A stretch of 64,000 nt of DNA from Ancylobacter moscoviensis (GCF_007559435.1 NZ_VMBP01000001.1:1055406-1119405); one strand, 5' to 3'. Counted from the stretch's first letter, positions 6,963-15,661 are shown. Program-made: numbers and translations. Notes: a model not told the origin generated them from the letters alone.

Positions 6963-9161
6963 TCACCCCCGCCCGAACAGCTTGTCGAGCAGCCAGTTGT
7001 CGAGGCCGGGGCGTGGCGCCGCCGGGGCGGCCTGCGGGCCGCCGGTGACGACCGGGTCCTCCGGCACGTCGCCGGGCGGCAGCGCGCCGGGCCCGCCGGG
7101 CTGCTCCAGGCCGGCGCCGGGCAGCGCGATGATCGGCATGTCCTTGTGCGCGGCCTTCATCACCTGGCTCCAGATCTCCACCGGCAGCCCGGAGCCGCCG
7201 GCCTTCTTGGTCGGCGAAGAATCGTCGTTGCCGAGCCAGACGCTGGTGATGAAGCGGCCGGTGTAGCCGACGAACCAGGCGTCGCGGTAATCCTGGCTGG
7301 TGCCGGTCTTGCCCGCCGCCGGCCAGCCCGGCAGGTCGGCGCGGCGCGCCGTGCCGGTGACCAGCGTCTCGCGCAGCATGCGGTTGATCATCGCCACGTG
7401 CGGGGGCGCCATCACCATGCCGCGGCTCGGCTGCGCGTAGGAGAACAGCACCTTGCCGCCCTTGTCGCGCACCCGCTCGATGACATGCGGGGTGATGCCG
7501 ACGCCGCCATTGGCGAAGGGCGCGTAGGCGCTCGCCATCTCCAGCACCGAGACTTCCGAGGTGCCGAGCGCAATGGAGGCGTTGGGCTCCAGCTTCGAGC
7601 CGATGCCCAGCCGGTGGGCGGTCTTCACCACCTCGTCGGGGCCGACCTCCAGCGCGAGGCGCACCGCCACCGTGTTCAGCGAAAGCGCGAGAGCGGTCTT
7701 CAGGTCCACCGCGCCGCGATACTCGCGGGAGAAGTTCTCCGGCTTCCATCCCTTGATCTGCAGCGGGGCGTCCTCGCGCACCGTCTCCGGGGTGAGGCCG
7801 CGCTCCATGGCGGTGAGGTAGACGAAGGGCTTGAAGGCCGAGCCCGGCTGGCGTCGCGCCGTCACCGCGCGGTTGTACTGGCTCTCCTCATAGGAGCGCC
7901 CGCCGACCAGCGCGCGCACGCCGCCGTCGGTGTCCATCAGCACGATGGCGCCCTGCTCGACGCCGAGCTTCTTGCCGCTCTTGGCCAGCGCGTCCTTCAG
8001 CGCCTTGTCGGCGGCGGCCTGCAGCGCCGGGTCGACGGTGGTCTGGACGACGAGATCCTGCTCGATCGGCCCGACCATGGACTTGATCTGCTCCATCACC
8101 CAGTCGGCGACGTAGCCGAAGGAATCCGGTCCCTGCGCCTTGGCCAGCGTCGCCGGCCGGGCGAGCGCGGTCTGGCGCATCTCGGGGGTGATGAAGCCGG
8201 CCTCCTGCATGGCCGCCAGCACCACCTCGGCGCGCGCCTGCGCCCCTTCGAGGTTGCGGGTGGGGGCGAGCGAGGAGGGCGACTTGACGAGGCCGGCCAG
8301 CATCGCCGCTTCCGAGAGCGTCACCTGCCGGGCCGACTTGCCGAAATAGCGCTGCGCCGCGGCCTCGACGCCATAGGCGCCGGCGCCGAAATAGACGCGG
8401 TTCATGTAGAGTTCGAGGATTTCGTTCTTGGAGTATTTCGTCTCCAGCCAGATCGAGAGGATGAGCTCCTGCACCTTGCGCGAGAGCGTGCGCTCCTGCG
8501 TCAGGAACAGGTTCTTGGCGAGCTGCTGGGTCAGCGTCGAGCCGCCCTCGCGCAGCCGGCCCGAGGTGAGGTTGACGAAGACCGCGCGCACCAGGCCCAT
8601 CGGGTCGAGCCCGAAATGCGCGTAGAAGCGCCGGTCCTCGATGGCCACGAAAGCCTGTGGCAGATAGGGCGGCAGCGCCCGCAGCGGCACGTTGGTGCCG
8701 CCCATCTCGCCGCGCGTGGCGATGGTCTTGCCGTCGGCGCCCTGGATGATGACGGTGGGTGGGCGCTCGGGAATGGCGAGGTTCTGGATCGGGGGAAGCT
8801 GGCTCGCCTCGTAGACGATCAGGCCGATGAGCCCGATGACGGCCCATATGCCGAGCACGATGCCCCAGTAGATGACGAGCCCGAGGCCGCCGCGCTTCGA
8901 GGACCGGCGGCGCTTGCCGCCGGAACCGCCGCCCGAGGAGCCCCCGCGCGCGGCGCCCGAGGAACCGTTGCCCGAGGAACCGCCACCCTTGCCGCTGCCG
9001 CTTCCCTTGCGTCGCTCCGGCTTGCCGGAGGCCCGCTCGCGGGCGAGTGGAGCGGTGGCGAGGGTCGGGCGGTCGTCGGCGCTCAGGCGCAGGTCGCCCC
9101 TACCGCCGGGTGCATCCAGCACCGGCTCGCGCCGCTCCCTCTCGCCTCGCCGTCCAAACAT
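6963..9161 (-). CDS. mrcA: Penicillin-binding protein 1A (bifunctional transglycosylase/transpeptidase)
   Basis: 732 residues from the ATG at 9161 (MFGRRGER). A TTG 33 bp upstream would only add an unlikely leader. Order: basic, Gly/Ser-rich cytoplasmic tail (1-100), one membrane segment (~105-130), GT51 transglycosylase domain with EDRRFYAHFGLD and GGSTLTQQLAKN, then transpeptidase with RQPGSAFKPF (SxxK; serine in GSAFK), SLN in ALSLNTVAV, and KTGTSQDYRDAW (KTG). It polymerises and cross-links peptidoglycan. The prophage integrase lies directly upstream, so promoter elements must be in the 160 bp between them. Confidence 0.95.
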   Translation of the reverse strand: MFGRRGERERREPVLDAPGGRGDLRLSADDRPTLATAPLARERASGKPERRKGSGSGKGGGSSGNGSSGAARGGSSGGGSGGKRRRSSKRGGLGLVIYWGIVLGIWAVIGLIGLIVYEASQLPPIQNLAIPERPPTVIIQGADGKTIATRGEMGGTNVPLRALPPYLPQAFVAIEDRRFYAHFGLDPMGLVRAVFVNLTSGRLREGGSTLTQQLAKNLFLTQERTLSRKVQELILSIWLETKYSKNEILELYMNRVYFGAGAYGVEAAAQRYFGKSARQVTLSEAAMLAGLVKSPSSLAPTRNLEGAQARAEVVLAAMQEAGFITPEMRQTALARPATLAKAQGPDSFGYVADWVMEQIKSMVGPIEQDLVVQTTVDPALQAAADKALKDALAKSGKKLGVEQGAIVLMDTDGGVRALVGGRSYEESQYNRAVTARRQPGSAFKPFVYLTAMERGLTPETVREDAPLQIKGWKPENFSREYRGAVDLKTALALSLNTVAVRLALEVGPDEVVKTAHRLGIGSKLEPNASIALGTSEVSVLEMASAYAPFANGGVGITPHVIERVRDKGGKVLFSYAQPSRGMVMAPPHVAMINRMLRETLVTGTARRADLPGWPAAGKTGTSQDYRDAWFVGYTGRFITSVWLGNDDSSPTKKAGGSGLPVEIWSQVMKAAHKDMPIIALPGAGLEQPGGPGALPPGDVPEDPVVTGGPQAAPAAPRPGLDNWLLDKLFGRG

Positions 9162-9321
9162 GAAAACCCCGCCCCGCAGGGCACCCCGTAACAACCGGTA
9201 AACGAACCCTAAATCGCGTCGTTTAAGGGGGCGTTAAAAGGCCTTTGTGTGTCGCGCGAGCAATTTCAACGCTCTAGCGCCAAAACGTTCCCGGCGTTCC
9301 CGGGCGCGTTCCCCGATTTGT
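9162..9321. other. mrcA upstream region and left edge of the prophage
   Basis: 160 bp between the mrcA start and the integrase stop. The left attachment site must fall here or very near it. I could not pair any stretch with a convincing copy further right, so attL is not assigned. The region also has to carry the mrcA promoter, and it is flanked by an integrase gene reading towards mrcA. Confidence 0.4.
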
Positions 9322-10524
9322 TCAGGGGTTGTTCTTGGTGCGGGCCGCCGCCACACGGCGGTGAGCCTCTAGCGTGCCGCGGTCATAAATCCGCGCTGTC
9401 GTCCGGGTGTCGGAGTGCCCAGCCGCCTTGGCGGCGTCTTCCAGCAGCACGCCGCTCGCGCGAGCGTCGGTGATGCCGCCGGCGCGGATGTCCCGGCACC
9501 ACATGCTCGCCGGCCAGCCGGCTTTCGTGGCGATCGTCCGGAACGTGCGCTGGAAGTCGCGTTGGGGGTAGGGGTGCCCCTTCGGGTGCCGGATCAACGG
9601 GCCGCTGCGGTCTTCCTGTGGTATGCGCGCAATCTCTTGCATCACCATGGGGCAGAGCTTCAGATCGCATTCGATGGTAATGCCGGTGGTCCGGCTGGTC
9701 TTGCCCGGCTGCCAGCGCAGGATCATGGAATCCGACACATTCGACCACTGCGGGCCGACCCATTTCGCGCGCCCGCGTATGACCGTCGACGGCTCCGGAT
9801 CGGAGAGGGGCAACCAATGGCCGGCGACATCCCACAGGCGCTGCATCGTTTCGAACTGCAGCGCGACCGCCAAGGCTATTGCCGGGTGCCCTTCGGCGTG
9901 CGCGGCCCCGCGCAGGGCGACGATGTGCGCCGCGGCGGGAGCGCTGCGGCGGGGCGCCGGCTTTTCGAACTGCATCACGCCGATGATTTCCCGTAGATCG
10001 GGACAGCCACGGTGTCGGCACATGATGCCGAAGCCGAGCGCGGACTTCAGGATGGCGATGCAGGTGTTCGCCTTGGCGAGTTTGCCGCCGGTCGACCAAG
10101 CATCGAACCAGCGCCGGGCGTCGCGGCCATCGCAATCGGTGATGCGCCGTGCCCCGATCGTCTCGATGATGAGGCGGGAATAGTGCAGATAGGGAATGCG
10201 CGTCGATGCCTTGAGCCGGAAGAACGGGCTTTCCGGGTCGCTGATGTAGATGTCGACCAGCGAGCCTATGGTGCCGTCGAAGCGCAGTGCTGGCCGGTTG
10301 TCCGGCTGGGCTGCGAATTCCCGCATCTGTGACGTCAGCGCTCGGCAACGATCGCTGATGCCAATCATGAAGTGTGGGTCGGTGGCATCGTAGTGGATGG
10401 GCACGGATTTAGGGGTGAACCCCTTGCGCACCATCTCGGTCGGGGCGATCCAATAGGCTGCCGGTGGCCCGGCCTTGCGACGACGCCATTTCAGGCCTGG
10501 CGTCGGGAGCCTTCGTTCAGACAT
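9322..10524 (-). CDS. Tyrosine-type site-specific recombinase (prophage integrase)
   Basis: 400 residues. The C-terminal catalytic region shows the boxed arginine in DIRAGGITDAR, followed by AGHSDTRTTARIYDRG, which supplies the conserved H-x-x-R-like element and the nucleophilic tyrosine (ARIY). An earlier catalytic arginine is expected around residues 230-260 (QRLWDVAGHWLPL region). Such enzymes integrate and excise phage DNA at att sites. The gene is last in a six-gene - strand operon and overlaps the preceding winged-helix gene by 34 bp. It reads towards mrcA. Confidence 0.9.
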   Translation of the reverse strand: MSERRLPTPGLKWRRRKAGPPAAYWIAPTEMVRKGFTPKSVPIHYDATDPHFMIGISDRCRALTSQMREFAAQPDNRPALRFDGTIGSLVDIYISDPESPFFRLKASTRIPYLHYSRLIIETIGARRITDCDGRDARRWFDAWSTGGKLAKANTCIAILKSALGFGIMCRHRGCPDLREIIGVMQFEKPAPRRSAPAAAHIVALRGAAHAEGHPAIALAVALQFETMQRLWDVAGHWLPLSDPEPSTVIRGRAKWVGPQWSNVSDSMILRWQPGKTSRTTGITIECDLKLCPMVMQEIARIPQEDRSGPLIRHPKGHPYPQRDFQRTFRTIATKAGWPASMWCRDIRAGGITDARASGVLLEDAAKAAGHSDTRTTARIYDRGTLEAHRRVAAARTKNNP

Positions 10525-10772
10525 GACCAGTTCTCCTCGCCGTCCGGAACGGACGGGACCGCCACGTTAACAAGTCCGGCGCGGCGGTCGAGATAGGCCT
10601 TGACCGCCGGCCAGTAGCGGCCGCCGAAGAGCGGATCGACCGTCGGGAGGCCCTTGCGTTCCAGAAGGGCCGCGAGGCCTCGCCATTCCCCGGCGCGGTT
10701 CGGCCCCAGCAATTCGCGGGCTATCTCCGCCTCGGATGGATAGAGGGGCATTTCACGGACGGCGCGCTTCAT
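10491..10772 (-). CDS. Small winged-helix-like phage protein upstream of the integrase
   Basis: 93 residues. The opening (YPSEAEIARELLGP, then WRGLAALLERKGLPTVDPLFGGRYWP and VKAYLDRRAG) matches the short winged-helix proteins that commonly sit before integrases in alphaproteobacterial prophages. It may be a recombination directionality factor or a repressor. Its ATG overlaps the stop of the deoxyribosyltransferase-like gene by 4 bp, and its end overlaps the integrase start by 34 bp, so the three are coupled. The family is recognised by pattern only. Confidence 0.6.
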   Translation of the reverse strand: MKRAVREMPLYPSEAEIARELLGPNRAGEWRGLAALLERKGLPTVDPLFGGRYWPAVKAYLDRRAGLVNVAVPSVPDGEENWSCLNEGSRRQA

Positions 10773-11389
10773 GGCGCCCGCGCCATGCTGATAAGCAGGC
10801 TCGCAGCCGCGACGAAGCCGAACATGGCGAGGGACACCCAAAGCAGGCGACGCCGGCCAGCGTATGCGAACTGGGCGCGCTGCACGCTCTCGACGGCCGC
10901 CTGCATGGCTTCCTCTGGCGTGGACCAGACGTGGCCGCCCTCGGCGGTGATCATCAAGTTTTCCTGCAGGTCGAAATCCTCGACCAGATGGCCGTCGGCG
11001 TCCCGCCATTCGAGATGCACCTCGCCAATGCCGAGTTCGCCGGGGATGCGCAGGCGCAGGGTGCGAGGGTCCGACGACCACAGGTGCACCTCCTTGCGGC
11101 GGGCTTCGGCATAGCCGATCTCCCACGCGGTGCCTGGGTCCATATGGTGACCCCGGAAGGGCGAGATGTTCGCCACCACGACATCGGCCTCGTCTATCAT
11201 GTCGCGGCAGCGGCGCTTGATCTCTCCGGCGCTGAACAGCGCCCCGCCGTCGAGCGGATAGATGCCCTCGGCGCCGAGGCGCGCGGCGGCTTCCTTCAGT
11301 CGTCTGCCTTCTGCGAGCGCGTCGGGGCGGAAGACTTCGGGGCCGGCGAGGTAGAGACGCGGACGCTTGGTGCATTGAGAGGCGGGCAT
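10769..11389 (-). CDS. Nucleoside 2-deoxyribosyltransferase-like protein with C-terminal membrane anchor
   Basis: 206 residues. PRLYLAGPEVF at the N-terminus, DEADVVVANISPFRG near residue 75 and MDPGTAWEIGYAEARRKEV near residue 95 form the deoxyribosyltransferase fold, with the likely catalytic Glu in GTAWEIGYA. Such enzymes move or hydrolyse the deoxyribosyl-base bond. Unlike the ~150-residue soluble enzymes, this one continues to a hydrophobic C-terminal helix (RRLLWVSLAMFGFVAAASLL) that should anchor it in the inner membrane. The start is the ATG at 11389, which shares one base with the stop of the upstream gene. Confidence 0.75.
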   Translation of the reverse strand: MPASQCTKRPRLYLAGPEVFRPDALAEGRRLKEAAARLGAEGIYPLDGGALFSAGEIKRRCRDMIDEADVVVANISPFRGHHMDPGTAWEIGYAEARRKEVHLWSSDPRTLRLRIPGELGIGEVHLEWRDADGHLVEDFDLQENLMITAEGGHVWSTPEEAMQAAVESVQRAQFAYAGRRRLLWVSLAMFGFVAAASLLISMARAP

Positions 11390-11844
11390 CAGGCGCTCCT
11401 TGCGTCCAGCACGATGCGGGAAAGGGCCGCGATGATATCCGGCTCCAGGACCTTTGCCGCTCGCAAAGCGACCGAGGCGCTGTACAGCTGGGAGGCGACG
11501 AGAAGCGGATTGATGTCGCGCTCCTCCCACCAGCCTTCCTCACCATGCCTGTGCTGCGCGTCCGAGCTCACGGTGTGGAACCAGGCGCAGAGCGGGACTG
11601 CCCATTTATCGTCCGGCTTGATGCCGGTTCCGGTGACGGACTTGCCATAGAGGGCGCTTGCATACCGGATGTGTGCCGCCTCGCCGGCGGGAGCTCGACC
11701 GCTCACCAGGCACGGCAATTGGCGTATCAGCTTCAGATGCGCAGGATCCTCCATTCGACCGCGCGGCGGCCGGGACTTCCGCTCGTTTTTCGCGCGCGGA
11801 CCTTTGAGCCTAGGGCGGATTCCGGTGTCTATGCGCCATGCCAT
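11389..11844 (-). CDS. HNH-like (DUF968/Ref-type) phage protein
   Basis: 151 residues. The core LPCLVSGRAPAGEAAHIRY, then KPDDKWAVPLC and HTVSSDAQHRHGEEGWW, resembles the DUF968/Ref group of phage proteins with a HNH-type zinc fold. The usual first CxxC is reduced to a single cysteine (CLVSG), while the later C and histidines are kept. Related proteins assist RecA-dependent recombination or cleave DNA, but activity here is uncertain. The N-terminus is basic. It sits between the DUF4326-like and deoxyribosyltransferase-like genes with one-base and two-base spacing. Confidence 0.55.
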   Translation of the reverse strand: MAWRIDTGIRPRLKGPRAKNERKSRPPRGRMEDPAHLKLIRQLPCLVSGRAPAGEAAHIRYASALYGKSVTGTGIKPDDKWAVPLCAWFHTVSSDAQHRHGEEGWWEERDINPLLVASQLYSASVALRAAKVLEPDIIAALSRIVLDARSA

Positions 11845-11846
11845 GG

Positions 11847-12371
11847 TCAGCGTCCGAACTTCGATATCCAGTAGTTTTCCTTCCGACGCTGATCGCTCGT
11901 GATCGGGCGGAGACGCGGCTTGAACGCATCGGACGGGGTCGGGAAGAGGCTGCCGTCAGGTTGCCGGTTGGCGATGGAGAGCAGGACGTCGCCAGCGCAC
12001 GGCCATCCCAACGGTGGCCAGTCAGCAAGATTGCGGCCTCGAAGCCGATACTCGATTTCCTCGATGGCAGGAGGAGCGGGTAGGGCGCGCTGTAGTGCGT
12101 CTGGAGTGTAGCACCACCAGGAAACCTTCGAGGTCAGACCGCCCATCAGCCAGTCGCGATATGCCTCGGCGAGCATGGCAAGGCGATGCTGACGATCGTC
12201 CACCCATTGACGCCCGCGCAACACCAGATCGACGTAGTGATGATCGGTCCAGAACGGAGGACGCCATCTGGTCGCCCGATCAACGCGGACCGCGCCAGCC
12301 GGCACAAGCGTTCGCTCGCCCGACTTGCCCAGCTGCACCCTGCGCGGAAGACGCCTCGCTTCACCGACCAT
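11847..12371 (-). CDS. DUF4326-like phage protein
   Basis: 174 residues. RRVQLGKSGERTLVPAGAVRVDRATRWRPPF resembles the start of DUF4326, where a VQL...VDR-TRWGNPF pattern is typical; this stretch spans roughly residues 9-40. The C-terminal half (WPCAGDVLLSIANRQPDG) has the LxWPCHADVLL-like block also found in that family. The function of DUF4326 is unknown, and it is common in the early regions of tailed phages. The gene lies 9 bp after the HTH gene. The ribosome site is weak. Confidence 0.55.
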   Translation of the reverse strand: MVGEARRLPRRVQLGKSGERTLVPAGAVRVDRATRWRPPFWTDHHYVDLVLRGRQWVDDRQHRLAMLAEAYRDWLMGGLTSKVSWWCYTPDALQRALPAPPAIEEIEYRLRGRNLADWPPLGWPCAGDVLLSIANRQPDGSLFPTPSDAFKPRLRPITSDQRRKENYWISKFGR

Positions 12372-12380
12372 CGCGAGCCA

Positions 12381-12647
12381 TCATTCACCGTCCTGATCAA
12401 TGATTTGCTGGGAGGGGTCCGCGTCATCCGGGTTCAGGAAGAGCCAGTAATGCTCGCGGACTGCGCGTCGGACCACGTCAGGCGAAGTGTTGAACGTGGT
12501 CGCGGCCTCGGCAACTGATACGTCGCGGCCCTGCTGCATGAATTGCCAGACGGAGATGGCATTACCGAAGTCAATGAGCGAAACGCCCGTCTCGCCGTCG
12601 TCGACGAACAGTTCTTCGGTCCAAGGGGAAATCGCCGGCGTACTCAC
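12381..12647 (-). CDS. Small phage helix-turn-helix protein, function unknown
   Basis: 88 residues from the GTG at 12647, chosen because GGAGG lies 6 nt upstream and the protein then begins VSTPAISPWTEELFVDDGETG. The middle (SVWQFMQQGRDVSVAEAATTFNTSPDVVRRAVREHYW) reads as a helix-turn-helix. The tail is acidic (DPSQQIIDQDGE). It is the first gene of the leftward operon still intact. Its beginning overlaps by 77 bp the foreign-looking end of the truncated tape-measure frame, which marks a rearrangement junction just upstream. Confidence 0.6.
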   Translation of the reverse strand: MSTPAISPWTEELFVDDGETGVSLIDFGNAISVWQFMQQGRDVSVAEAATTFNTSPDVVRRAVREHYWLFLNPDDADPSQQIIDQDGE

Positions 12648-15051
12648 TCTGCGGCCTCCATGCCGGCGCAGATCGCTTCGCCTTTGCGGACGCCGTCGCA
12701 TTGTCGGCTCCTTCTGCCTCCGCACGAAAGCGCTCCAGAGCAGCGGACGCGGCCGCCCGCTGTGCCGGTGTCGTCGCCGTCGCAAGAGCGTTCTGCAGTT
12801 CCTGCTCGCGCCGCACGGCCTCGGCCTGCGGGATCAGGTTCCCGTAAGCATCGGTCATGGACCGAATCTGATTGGTGATGCCTTGAAGCGCGGCCTCCTG
12901 CGCCGCGCCATCGCCGACACCGGCGGCAAGCGCCTCCCGCAGTTTGGCCTGCTCCTTCTGCAAGGTCAGGACCTGCTCGATGCGAGGATCTCGCGATCCG
13001 AGAATGGCGCGCGCTTCCTGATCGAGGACGTTTCGGGCGGTTCTGACGCCCTGTGCCTCGATAAGCGCGCGGTCAGCGTAGAGCTTCGACAGCTCGGTAT
13101 TCAGCTCGCGCTGTCGCTTGAGTACCTCGTCGTAGGAGTACCCATACTGCCCGCTTCGGGCCTGCACACCTTCCAGATCGCGCAATTGACCTTCGGCCGT
13201 CGCAATCCGTTCGTCGAGGGAAGGCCCGGAAAGCAACGCATCGACGCCCCTACCCATGGCAGCGTAGGCATCGGATGCCATGTTGCGGACCGACAGCCAT
13301 GCCCGCCCTAACAGCGTCAGATTCTCCGCCGCCGGCGGGAGCGTCTGTGTCAGCCGCTGAAGCAGGACAGCCGCCGCCTCGTGGGTACGGTTACTGGTCG
13401 CAAGGTCGCGGATATAACGAAGCGTCGTTCCGTCGAGAAACAGCAGCTTCTTGTTGAGATCCTCCGCACCCTTGGCCGGGTCAGCGAAGGCCGCCGCGAT
13501 CTCGGCCGATGCCGCCGATAGTTCTTGCTGCGTGACCGCCGCATACTGCTTGGTGGCACCGACAAGCCCCTCATAGAAATCGACGCCGACTTTTCCTGTC
13601 GAGGTAAGCGCTGCCACGATCTCCCGCGCTTCGCCGACGGTCGCGTCCGTAGCATCAGCAGCGGCAAGGGCGATTTCATTCAGCTCGTCGACCGTCGCGG
13701 CGGTTGCCCGCCCCCGGCCCTGCAGAGCAGCCTGCAACTGCTTCTCGCCGGCGAGCCAGCTGCCATAAGAGGCGACGGCCGCAACGCCGATTGCAGCAAC
13801 GGCGGTCACGGCCGCGCCCGCCGGCGTGACGAGCCCGGCGATAGAGCCGCCGAGGGCCTTGAGACCGCCGACGACGCCACCCTGCTGACCGGCGAGGATC
13901 TGGTAGATCTGGCCCAGCTGCGACGCCACGATCTGCATGGGCGGGGCGCCCATCGCCATCATCGTGAAAACGTCGTTCAGTTGATAGGACAGGTTCGCAA
14001 GATCGTGGCCGGCGAGCCGCACCCGGCCTGTCGCCTCCTGCACGCCGCGCATGGCGACAACCTGTTCAGCGAACACGGTCTTCGTGCGGGCAACGGCGTC
14101 GGCACGCTGCACCTCGGTGAGGATGCCGACCTTGGCCGCCTGATTGATCTCCTCGAGCGTCTGCCGGTACTGCCGCTGAAGCGCCGTCAGCGGCACATAT
14201 TTCTCCCGCAGCCGCTGGATCTCGTCGCCGACCGCCGCAATGTCGGCGGCGCGCGCCGTCGAACCGAAATCATCCCGCACGCCGAGGCGCTGATTGATCG
14301 AGGTCTGTGCGTTCGCCGCCCGTGAGCGCGCGAGATCATCCTCCGCCTTCCGCGCGGCTACCAGCGTCGCCACATAGTGCTCGTACTCGCGGGCGAAGGC
14401 GGCGATGTCCGCCGCCCGGGCCTCCGTGCCGAAGTCGTCGCGCACCCCAAGGCGTTCGTTGATCGATGTCTGAGCGCTCGCCGCCCGTGTCCTGGCGAGA
14501 TCCTGCTCGGCATTCTTCGCCGCGACCAGCTTGGCGATGTAACGGTCATACTCCTGCGCAAAGGCGGCGATGTCCGCCGCCCGGGCCTCCGTGCCGAAAT
14601 CATCCCGCACGCCGAGCAGCGTAGCGTAGCGCTGCTGCGCTGCCGCGGCCTCCTCGATGGCGCGGGTTTCCTGCTGCACGCGCCGGGTGGCTTCCGCCTG
14701 CGCCTGGCTGACCACGCCCAGCTTGGCGTGCATCAGGTCGAGCGTGCGGCTGTAGTCCTCTGCGGTGAGCCGCCCCGTCTGCTTCGCCCTATCGAGACGC
14801 TGATGCTCCCGCGCGAGCGTCTGGAGCGTGCGGAACTCCTCGTCATACTTCCGACGGATCGTATCGGCGGCGCGGCCGGCATCGAGCTGTCGCTTGGTCA
14901 CCGTGTCGGTGACGGTTGCCATGGTCGCCCCGGTGCGCGCGACATTGCCCTGCGCGCTCGACACCGCATTGAGATCCGCGGCGGCCTTGTCGGCACCACG
15001 GCTCTCATACTGCGTGACGACGCGCCGGATCTGCTCGACGGTGATGGCCAT
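12571..15051 (-). pseudogene. Tail tape-measure protein, N-terminal part, cut off at its C-terminus
   Basis: The frame of 826 codons begins MAITVEQIRRVVTQYESRG. It has long coiled-coil stretches (residues ~30-330), a hydrophobic lambda-gpH-like core (MAMGAPPMQIVASQLGQIY, then GGSIAGLVTPAGAAVTAVAAIG, residues ~370-420) and further helical segments. The last ~35 codons (after ~12690) look unlike a tape measure and run into the upstream region and start of the HTH gene. The expected C-terminal part is on the opposite strand at ~15270-15661. The gene is therefore broken and inverted relative to the rest of the tail operon. Confidence 0.85.
14235..14618 (-). repeat. 165-nt tandem repeat inside the tape-measure gene
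   Basis: A 55-residue unit beginning LGVRDDFGTEARAADIAAF occurs two full times plus a third partial copy. The matching DNA landmarks (gaaatc/gaagtc before the CGCAC block) are exactly 165 nt apart, at 14266, 14431 and 14596. Such internal duplications lengthen the coiled-coil ruler that sets phage tail length. Confidence 0.8.
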
Positions 15052-15064
15052 CGATGCCTCGTGG

Positions 15065-15275
15065 TCAGGAAGATGAAGAGGTGCGGGAATTCACGGCATC
15101 GTTCAGGGCCGCGCCCATGGCGGCGATCAGGCCCTGAAACCGTTCGAAACGGTCGACGTCGTCGATGCCGTAGCGCTCGGCATAGCGGTCCACCGAGGCG
15201 AAGGGGATGACGCCATGCGGCCCGCTGGAGCGGGACGAAGAGAGGGCCCAGAAGGCCCGCCACTCGAATTCAAGT
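15065..15275 (-). pseudogene. Tail assembly chaperone-like gene, 5' end missing
   Basis: On the - strand, ~70 codons ending at 15065 read LEFEWRAFWALSSSR, then VIPFASVDRYAERYGIDDVDRFERFQGLIAAM. This is the conserved part of the small protein that precedes the tape measure in many alphaproteobacterial siphoviruses (tail chaperone region, DUF1799-like position). It lies 13 bp before the tape-measure start. Upstream of ~15275 the frame continues only through antisense of the + strand tape-measure C-terminus, so its own beginning is lost at the junction. Confidence 0.65.
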
Positions 15276-15661
15276 ACGAGGCGGCCGGCATCGTGCATCG
15301 CGGGGAGTTCGTCTTCTCGAAGGACGCGGTGGGCAATGCCGGCGTCGCTAACCTCGACGCCCTCCACCGTGGCCTCAAGGGGTACGCGGATGGCGGGAGC
15401 GTGGGGATGATGTCCGCGCTTCGCGGGATGCGAAGCGGCCTCAATGACAATGTTGTCGCTCCTCAGGTCAACGTGCAGGTGAACACCCTGCCGGGCGAGA
15501 CCGCAGAGGTGACGCAGAGGCCCCGGTCGGATGGCGGCGTCGATATCCAGGTGCAGGTGCGCAAGATGGTGGAATCGGTCGTCGAAGAGCAGATTTCCGG
15601 CCGGGGCCGCATCGCCCGCTCTTTCGAGCGGGCCTACGGAGTGCGGAGGCAGACCGTCTGA
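15265..15661 (+). pseudogene. Tail tape-measure protein, C-terminal part, detached
   Basis: The frame carries KYEAAGIVHRGEFVFSKDAV, then NLDALHRGLKGYADGG, the typical C-terminal segment of tape-measure proteins, followed by VNVQVNTLPGETAEV and ISGRGRIARSFERAYG. It ends at 15661 with a TGA sharing a base with the next tail gene, the normal spacing. Left of ~15270 the frame is antisense to the chaperone fragment. It therefore belongs to the gene whose N-terminal part is on the other strand at 12571-15051. Confidence 0.85.

Noticed and set aside
9162-9321. A tRNA or tRNA-end attachment site for the integrase
   Set aside because: No tRNA-like T-loop or acceptor stem was seen here, and no matching repeat was found at the right side.
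12571-15661. A site-specific invertible switch, as for tail fibres
   Set aside because: The broken gene is the tape measure, not a fibre. There is no invertase, and no inverted repeats were seen at the two junctions. Inversion alone would not restore the missing head genes.
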